Positions 6,563 through 10,105 of a DNA stretch of 10,105 nt are shown here, in pieces. The position numbers were made by a program, and so were the translations under genes. This DNA is from Cytophagales bacterium (lineage in GTDB: Bacteria > Bacteroidota > Bacteroidia > Cytophagales > Cyclobacteriaceae), in the NCBI GenBank assembly GCA_003500135.1, contig DNTA01000221.1, forward strand, positions 1 through 10,105. Reading direction: 5' to 3'. The first letter of the stretch is position 1. Each line of letters begins with the position of its first letter. The notes under the pieces are model-generated. The model was not told the DNA's origin, made no database searches, and saw nothing but the letters and a program-made list of their open reading frames with translations.

Positions 6563-7051
6563 CTAGGGGTACATAATACGACCAACTGGTCTAATACCAT
6601 CATAAGGAACAAATCTTACTGAATCAGTCGAATTCTGAATCTTACTAATTACGTTGCCCTTTCCGTAATCTTGCCATATCTCAAAATAAACCTTGGTAGT
6701 ATCTAAAACCTTTATAAAAAATAAGCTATCGTTGATTTGCTCAAAAGACACATTCTTTTCTTCTTTTATTATTATAGGATAGGTAGAGATACCAATTACC
6801 TCAATTTTTATCGTATCCTCATTAATTGCATCTAACTTCACGGGTTGTTGAGATAAATGTGATGATATAGAAATTATTAGCTGCTTGTGACTACTATCAA
6901 ATTTCGGATTAGTTAAATATACGGTATCCAAATTCACGACTCTTGTATCATCTGTTTGCAAATCAGATGAAAGCCTTTTATCATTTTTACAGAATGTCAT
7001 AAAAATTGATAGTAAAATTATGGCTAAAATTATATTTCTCTTCATATTCAT
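6563..7051 (-). CDS. Lipoprotein immunity candidate for tip D
   Basis: A 162-residue protein starting MNMKRNIILAIILLSIFMTF and then Cys21. The charged start and hydrophobic core fit a lipoprotein signal, although the lipobox (MTFC) is weak. A second ATG two codons on (MKRN) is also possible. The mature part is beta-prone (QLIISISSHLSQQPVKLDAI, IKIEVIGISTYPIIIKEEKN) and ends with VRFVPYDGIRPVGRIMYP. No family is recognised. It begins 9 bp after the stop of tip D, so it is taken as its immunity partner. The likely terminator at 6500-6530 closes the unit. Confidence 0.7.
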   Translation of the reverse strand: MNMKRNIILAIILLSIFMTFCKNDKRLSSDLQTDDTRVVNLDTVYLTNPKFDSSHKQLIISISSHLSQQPVKLDAINEDTIKIEVIGISTYPIIIKEEKNVSFEQINDSLFFIKVLDTTKVYFEIWQDYGKGNVISKIQNSTDSVRFVPYDGIRPVGRIMYP

Positions 7052-7060
7052 AAAAAGTAT

Positions 7061-7771
7061 TTAATTTTTATCTGGATTAGCTACTTTAATAGAATCCCAT
7101 CTGACAGGTTCCCCTCCATTTTTTACACCAAAGTGATGCCATACAGAGTCAGGCTTCTTTATCACAGCATATCCCCTGGGTGCAAATGATTCTATAGCCC
7201 CTGAAAGTGTATTATTATATTTATTCACTAGAGCATGAGCTTCTAATGTTATTTCCTGAATAGCAACTTTATTCAATGAAGGTTCGATATTTGTTGCTTT
7301 ATTTCTTTGTTCTGTCAATGTACCTTTAGTCGCTTTATAACTATTTGGAAACATGGCATCAAAAAGATCTAAGATTTCAGCAATATCATCATAGTTAACA
7401 TGATATGTCGTTGCATCAGGGTTTGGTTTACTCGAATAATCACCAATTTCACCTCCTTCGCCCCATATAACAAATTGAACAGGAAATGGATTAATATCTT
7501 GAGGACAACTATTACATATTATTAATTCATCCAATCGCCGCATGAAATTCCAAAATCCATTTGAATAACTTTGAGTTTCTCCATCAGGTGAGAAAATAAG
7601 CTCAGGTAAACGATATGTTATTTGACCATCATTTTTATCTACAGTCGGGACCCCATTTCTACCATCCGGATCAATCATGTTTATAGGATCATTCCCCACC
7701 CAAACATATGGGGACCAAAACTGTCTAGCTGGGTCAATAGAAATTGCTCGCCCTATAACCGGGTCGTACAT
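7061..7771 (-). CDS. Orphan RHS tip D with unrecognised toxin domain
   Basis: From the ATG at 7771 the protein has 236 residues. It opens with a diverged RHS core end (MYDPVIGRAISIDPARQFWS, PYVWVGNDP, then IDPDGRNG at 33-40). The usual W after PVIGR is A, and LGMGN is VWVGN. The C-terminal ~175 residues have no domain I can name. Notable features are CNSC (86-89), an acidic helix-like stretch YDDIAEILDLFDAMFP (127-142), and the end PDSVWHHFGVKNGGEPVRW (207-225), where paired His residues could be catalytic. A 1-bp deletion at the AA of 7836-7837 (AAA in copies A-C) puts the block out of frame with normal RHS sequence. It also happens to leave the frame open to about 7928. The tip is probably silent or translated from MYDP. 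Confidence 0.65.
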   Translation of the reverse strand: MYDPVIGRAISIDPARQFWSPYVWVGNDPINMIDPDGRNGVPTVDKNDGQITYRLPELIFSPDGETQSYSNGFWNFMRRLDELIICNSCPQDINPFPVQFVIWGEGGEIGDYSSKPNPDATTYHVNYDDIAEILDLFDAMFPNSYKATKGTLTEQRNKATNIEPSLNKVAIQEITLEAHALVNKYNNTLSGAIESFAPRGYAVIKKPDSVWHHFGVKNGGEPVRWDSIKVANPDKN

Positions 7772-7850
7772 CCTTGCTTCAAAAGCATTCCATCCGGTCT
7801 CTTCGGTTTCATCCTCGGCGTACTCTCTCCCGCATAAGGGCGGGACAGGC
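7741..7850 (-). repeat. RHS tip conserved block, copy D
   Basis: Fourth copy of the ~110-bp block, slightly more diverged in its MYDPVIGR half and one base shorter in the hairpin loop (TCCCGC-N6-GCGGGA at 7828-7845). From 7851 to about 7898 it matches the segment beside copy B at all but two positions. Confidence 0.85.
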
Positions 7851-7900
7851 TCTATTAAACATAGCGATAACCCTCCCGCCCGGCTGCCATCTAAAATTTT

Positions 7901-7940
7901 ATAGCACTTGTTTCGCTGAAAAGTAATTTAAACCAGTGGA
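7901..7940 (-). repeat. Cassette-junction repeat, diverged copy D
   Basis: The plus strand reads CACTTGTTTCGCTGAAAAGT, then CCAGTGGAG near the stop of the previous immunity gene (7942-7944). Spacing matches copies B and C, but identity is low. Confidence 0.25.
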
Positions 7941-7941
7941 G

Positions 7942-8493
7942 TCAATTTATTTTATTCATATTTATAATTACCAAAGTGTCCATAAAATAATATTCAATTA
8001 TAGGTTTTCCATATACCCTAACTTGATTTTCGTCAATCACAAAGCTTGTATTTTCAAAAAAAGTTAAAATTTCATCTTTAGAATTGGGGTCAAATAAATC
8101 ACTGAATATATGGTAGTCATCATATTTAATATAAGCAGTTACTTCTTGTTCATCTTCAATTATTAAATCTAATTCACTTTTAATTGGTTGTAATTTTGCA
8201 GAGTCTTTCCCATAAATAGCTACTAATGTATTCGATCCTTTTATGTATTTGTTGGATTGGAAATCAAATTTTATAGTATCGTTTGATTCATTCACCAGTG
8301 TAAACTTAATATCAAAATTTTCAGGAGGAAATTTAAATGATTGTTCCCGGATTTTACTATAATCTATAAAATGATAGTCTATTCCGAATACCATATTTTT
8401 AATAAACAGTTTCTCTTCATTTCTTTCTTTACAACTAATACAAAGAATCACAAGCAATATCACTAACGATACTTTATCTAAATGTTGGGTCAT
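7942..8493 (-). CDS. Lipoprotein immunity candidate at the broken 5' end of the array
   Basis: A 183-residue protein starting MTQHLDKVSLVILLVILCIS and then Cys21: a lipoprotein signal with a Ser-Cys cleavage site, followed by KERNEEK. An AAAGAAAGAA purine run lies directly before the ATG. The mature part has NESNDTIKFDFQSNKYIKGS and KLQPIKSELDLIIEDEQEVT. This resembles the beta-sandwich style of many small Bacteroidota lipoproteins, but no named family is recognised. It is the first gene of the array and lacks an RHS tip upstream, where an IS fragment begins within about 70 bp. A short open stretch before and over its start (AKSEIKERNDPTFR) could be the end of the lost toxin, but this is weak. 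The immunity role is inferred from the pattern of the other cassettes. Confidence 0.6.
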   Translation of the reverse strand: MTQHLDKVSLVILLVILCISCKERNEEKLFIKNMVFGIDYHFIDYSKIREQSFKFPPENFDIKFTLVNESNDTIKFDFQSNKYIKGSNTLVAIYGKDSAKLQPIKSELDLIIEDEQEVTAYIKYDDYHIFSDLFDPNSKDEILTFFENTSFVIDENQVRVYGKPIIEYYFMDTLVIINMNKIN

Positions 8494-8561
8494 TTCTTTC
8501 TTTAATCTCTGATTTAGCCCCCTAATACCTCGGACATAATTATAGTTTTAAATTAGTAATT

Positions 8562-8730
8562 ATGTCAAAGAAAAAAAGAACATTTAGCAAAGAAGAGAAG
8601 CTCTCGATATTGAAAGAGGCTTCGGAACAGGGTGTAAAATTGACCCTTGACAAACATGGTTTATTTCCGGCCACCTTTTATTCATGGAAGAAGAAATTTG
8701 AACAGATGGGCGAAGATGTATATATCAAAC
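8562..8730 (+). pseudogene. Truncated IS3-family OrfA (transposase helix-turn-helix protein)
   Basis: It starts MSKKKRTFSKEEKLSILKEA and continues HGLFPATFYSWKKKFEQMGE. This is the N-terminal HTH_Tnp_1-type domain of IS3/IS911-group OrfA proteins, which binds the element's ends. The family similarity stops at about residue 52. The frame then runs by chance through the terminator and tRNA sequence on the other strand up to 8924. The leucine-zipper part of OrfA and all of OrfB (the DDE integrase) are missing. The left end of the element should lie between 8494 and 8561. The fragment separates the RHS array from the tRNA gene and may have removed the 5' part of the array. Confidence 0.8.
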
Positions 8731-8760
8731 AAAAAAGCCATAGCTTTACATGCTATGGCC
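8731..8760 (-). terminator. Rho-independent terminator of tRNA-Arg
   Basis: On the minus strand GCCATAGC pairs perfectly with GCTATGGC around the loop ATGTAAA, followed by TTTTTT. It begins 5 bp after the tRNA 3' end. Confidence 0.85.
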
Positions 8761-8764
8761 TGTG

Positions 8765-8838
8765 TGATTCCACAGGGACTCGAACCCCGAACCTACTGCT
8801 TAGAAGGCAGTTGCTCTATCCAGTTGAGCTATGGAACC
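8765..8838 (-). tRNA. tRNA-Arg (anticodon TCT)
   Basis: A 74-nt cloverleaf. The acceptor stem is GGTTCCA with TGGAATC and discriminator A. The D arm is GCTC/GAGC. The anticodon arm is ACTGC-CTTCTAA-GCAGT, with TCT at positions 34-36, reading AGA. The T arm is CGGGG-TTCGAGT-CCCTG. CCA is not encoded. tRNA-Arg genes are common integration sites for islands, but I see no second copy of the tRNA 3' end in this window. Confidence 0.95.
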
Positions 8839-9175
8839 TTTTAAACGCCTCTTTTCCCATAAGGCGGTGCAAAAGTACCTATTTTTTACTTTTTAGCAAA
8901 TCAAAAGATTATAAAACAATGTAAAATATATTATTTTTTGATAGCATCATATCTAACCATAAGTATTCTAAATTGTAACTAAGGTACATCAATGCTTAAT
9001 ACACTATGAATTATTTAATATTCTAACCTTATAGCGCTCAATTTGCGAATTGAGCCTTCTTCAACCCTTTTTTGTTATCCATAAATTAAACTAACCCGTT
9101 AAATTTGTAGACATCAAGATTTCATGGTTAGGTTGTTTGGTTGTTTAGGGTAGGGCCCCGGTCCTGCCCTTTATT
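8839..9175. other. Non-coding stretch between tRNA-Arg and aldo/keto reductase
   Basis: 337 bp without a credible gene. It holds the tRNA promoter (8870-8900) and a perfect inverted repeat at 9036-9055 (GCTCAATT-TGCG-AATTGAGC). This could form an 8-bp hairpin but has no T run close by. A GC-rich pair AGGGC/GCCCT lies at 9152-9170. Nothing else was recognised. Confidence 0.6.
8870..8900 (-). promoter_or_regulatory. Bacteroidota-type promoter for tRNA-Arg
   Basis: On the minus strand TTTG (8900-8897), a 19-bp spacer, then TACTTTTG (8877-8870). This fits the known Bacteroidota -33 TTTG and -7 TAnnTTTG pattern. The tRNA 5' end is 31 bp downstream, leaving room for a short leader. Confidence 0.65.
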
Positions 9176-10015
9176 TTAAAAATCAAAATTATTGGGGTCG
9201 GGTCCCAAACGACGCGCTGCATCAGCTCCTGAAATCCGTTGCACTTCTGCTTCACCCAATTCGAAATCAAATATATCGGCATTTTCTTCTATCCTCGACA
9301 TCGTCACTGTTTTGGGAATGGTCAAAACATTCATTTGCAAATCCCATCGCAATAAAATCTGTGCTTTCGTTTTATTGTACTTTTTAGCAATATCATCGAG
9401 AACAGATAATTCGTCCAGGTTACCGCGCATCAAGGGCCCCCAGGCCTGTACTTTGATATTGTTTTTTGTACAATAGTTCTGAAGTTCAGGTTGTAAGAGC
9501 CATGGATGAAATTCCACCTGGTTCACAGCAGGGGTAATATTACAATTGTCTTTTAAATGTTCGAAGTGCTCCGGTGTAAAATTACTGACGCCTATTGCCT
9601 TAACAAGCCCCTCATCATAAAGCTCTTCCAGTGCTTTCCATGTCTCTAAATATTTACCAGCCACCGGCCAGTGTACCAGGTAAAGGTCCAAATACTCAAA
9701 CTGCAGCTGGTTCAAGCTCATACGAAACGCCTTTTTGGTCTGCTCATAGCCCTGGTCGGCATTCCACACTTTCGAGGTTATAAAAATTTCTTCACGTGCT
9801 ACGTTCGATTCGCCAATGGCCGTTCCTATTTCATCTTCATTGGCGTACATGGAGGCTGTATCTATTAACCGATATCCCTTCTGCAATGCTTTTAATACAG
9901 CATTTTTCACCTCCCCTCCTTTGGCTTTGTAGGTGCCCAATCCAAAATAGGGCATCTTTACCTTGTTATTCAGTTCAACCGTTCCATTTATGTTAGTGAT
10001 ATTTATGAGCTTCAT
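9176..10015 (-). CDS. Aldo/keto reductase (AKR superfamily, 2,5-diketogluconate reductase-like)
   Basis: A complete 279-residue cytosolic NADPH-dependent oxidoreductase of the (beta/alpha)8 barrel type, which reduces aldehydes or ketones to alcohols. The catalytic tetrad is visible: Asp52 and Tyr57 in YRLIDTASMYANE, Lys82 in FITSKVW and His115 in YLVHWP. Other family marks are GLGTYK (25-30), GVSNF (142-146), AVNQVEFHPWLLQ (163-175) and the cofactor-binding IPKTVTMSRIEEN (233-245; Lys235, Arg241, Asn245). The length fits the bacterial group near 2,5-diketo-D-gluconate reductases (AKR5), but the substrate cannot be told from sequence. The start at 10015 gives about 20 residues before MPYFGLG, normal for the family. 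It stands alone on the minus strand upstream of the tRNA and looks like core chromosome outside the RHS island. Confidence 0.93.
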   Translation of the reverse strand: MKLINITNINGTVELNNKVKMPYFGLGTYKAKGGEVKNAVLKALQKGYRLIDTASMYANEDEIGTAIGESNVAREEIFITSKVWNADQGYEQTKKAFRMSLNQLQFEYLDLYLVHWPVAGKYLETWKALEELYDEGLVKAIGVSNFTPEHFEHLKDNCNITPAVNQVEFHPWLLQPELQNYCTKNNIKVQAWGPLMRGNLDELSVLDDIAKKYNKTKAQILLRWDLQMNVLTIPKTVTMSRIEENADIFDFELGEAEVQRISGADAARRLGPDPNNFDF

Positions 10016-10105
10016 AATATTTCAGAAATTTAGTTTTTAAGCCCGTTAAACCTGGATCATGTATTAGTATTCGTCATGAAAGCCCAAAATGCAATAAGAT
10101 CAAGT

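Noticed and set aside
460..8493. CRISPR array or integron cassette array
   Set aside because: Repeats are too few, long and unequal for CRISPR, and no integrase gene or clear attC core sites are visible. The unit structure is explained by RHS core homology.
8562..8924. A 120-residue plus-strand protein
   Set aside because: Only the first ~52 residues are IS3 OrfA. The rest is translated through a tRNA terminator and the antisense of tRNA-Arg, so the full frame is not a real protein.
9152..9170. GC-rich inverted repeat AGGGC/GCCCT as terminator of the aldo/keto reductase
   Set aside because: On the minus strand the hairpin is not followed by a T run and the stem is only 5 bp. On the plus strand there is no gene before it.
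9192..9476. Plus-strand open frames inside 9192-9996
   Set aside because: They are antisense to a clear aldo/keto reductase and show no coding character of their own.
10076..10105. Plus-strand ATG followed by ten open codons at the window end (MKAQNAIRSS)
   Set aside because: Too short to judge. It could be the start of a divergent gene but has no recognisable motif.

Overview
The window looks like an accessory island of a Bacteroidota bacterium (Cytophagales or Flavobacteriales type). The DNA is AT-rich, the RHS core fragments have the Bacteroidota form (SYYPFGLSM, GYRYGYQG, MYDPVIGRWIS, SPYLGMGNNP, DPDG), many small proteins are lipoproteins, and the tRNA promoter fits the Bacteroidota pattern (TTTG, 19 bp, TAnnTTTG). 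I assigned the taxon from these features, not from a database match.

Positions 460-8493, all on the minus strand, form an array of seven RHS tip/immunity cassettes. Each complete cassette is a short piece of RHS core, then a unique C-terminal toxin domain, then a small immunity gene. In order of transcription: (1) an immunity lipoprotein without its toxin (7942-8493); (2) tip D with unknown toxin plus lipoprotein (7061-7771, 6563-7051); (3) the last codons of a toxin plus a frameshifted lipoprotein (6136-6219, 5557-6154); (4) a possible toxin scrap plus lipoprotein (5362-5412, 4845-5348); (5) tip C with a beta-rich, glycine-rich toxin plus a small protein with a C-terminal membrane helix (3936-4799, 3562-3858); (6) tip B, a zinc metallopeptidase-like toxin (HEFLGH), plus a lipoprotein (2615-3367, 1864-2628); (7) tip A, an RNase-like toxin, plus a soluble protein (932-1855, 460-924). 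No full-length RHS gene is present, so the tips are orphans. They may be a silent store that recombines with an RHS gene elsewhere, or be expressed by re-initiation.

The four complete tips share a block of about 110 bp that is nearly identical at the DNA level (1622-1732, 3338-3447, 4647-4757, 7741-7850). It contains a small hairpin. A second, weaker repeat sits between the previous immunity stop and the RHS fragment. These repeats mark the likely recombination points. The array shows wear: two toxins are deleted, one immunity gene has a 1-bp homopolymer shift, and a decayed RelE-like toxin gene lies in inverted orientation where a third toxin should be (6207-6498).

The right edge of the array is a truncated IS3-type OrfA (8562-8730) abutting the terminator of a tRNA-Arg(TCT) gene (8765-8838). 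Beyond a 337-bp non-coding stretch lies an intact aldo/keto reductase (9176-10015), which looks like ordinary chromosome. The left edge carries a decayed XRE-type regulator (163-424, plus strand). Nothing recognisable was found in 1-162.
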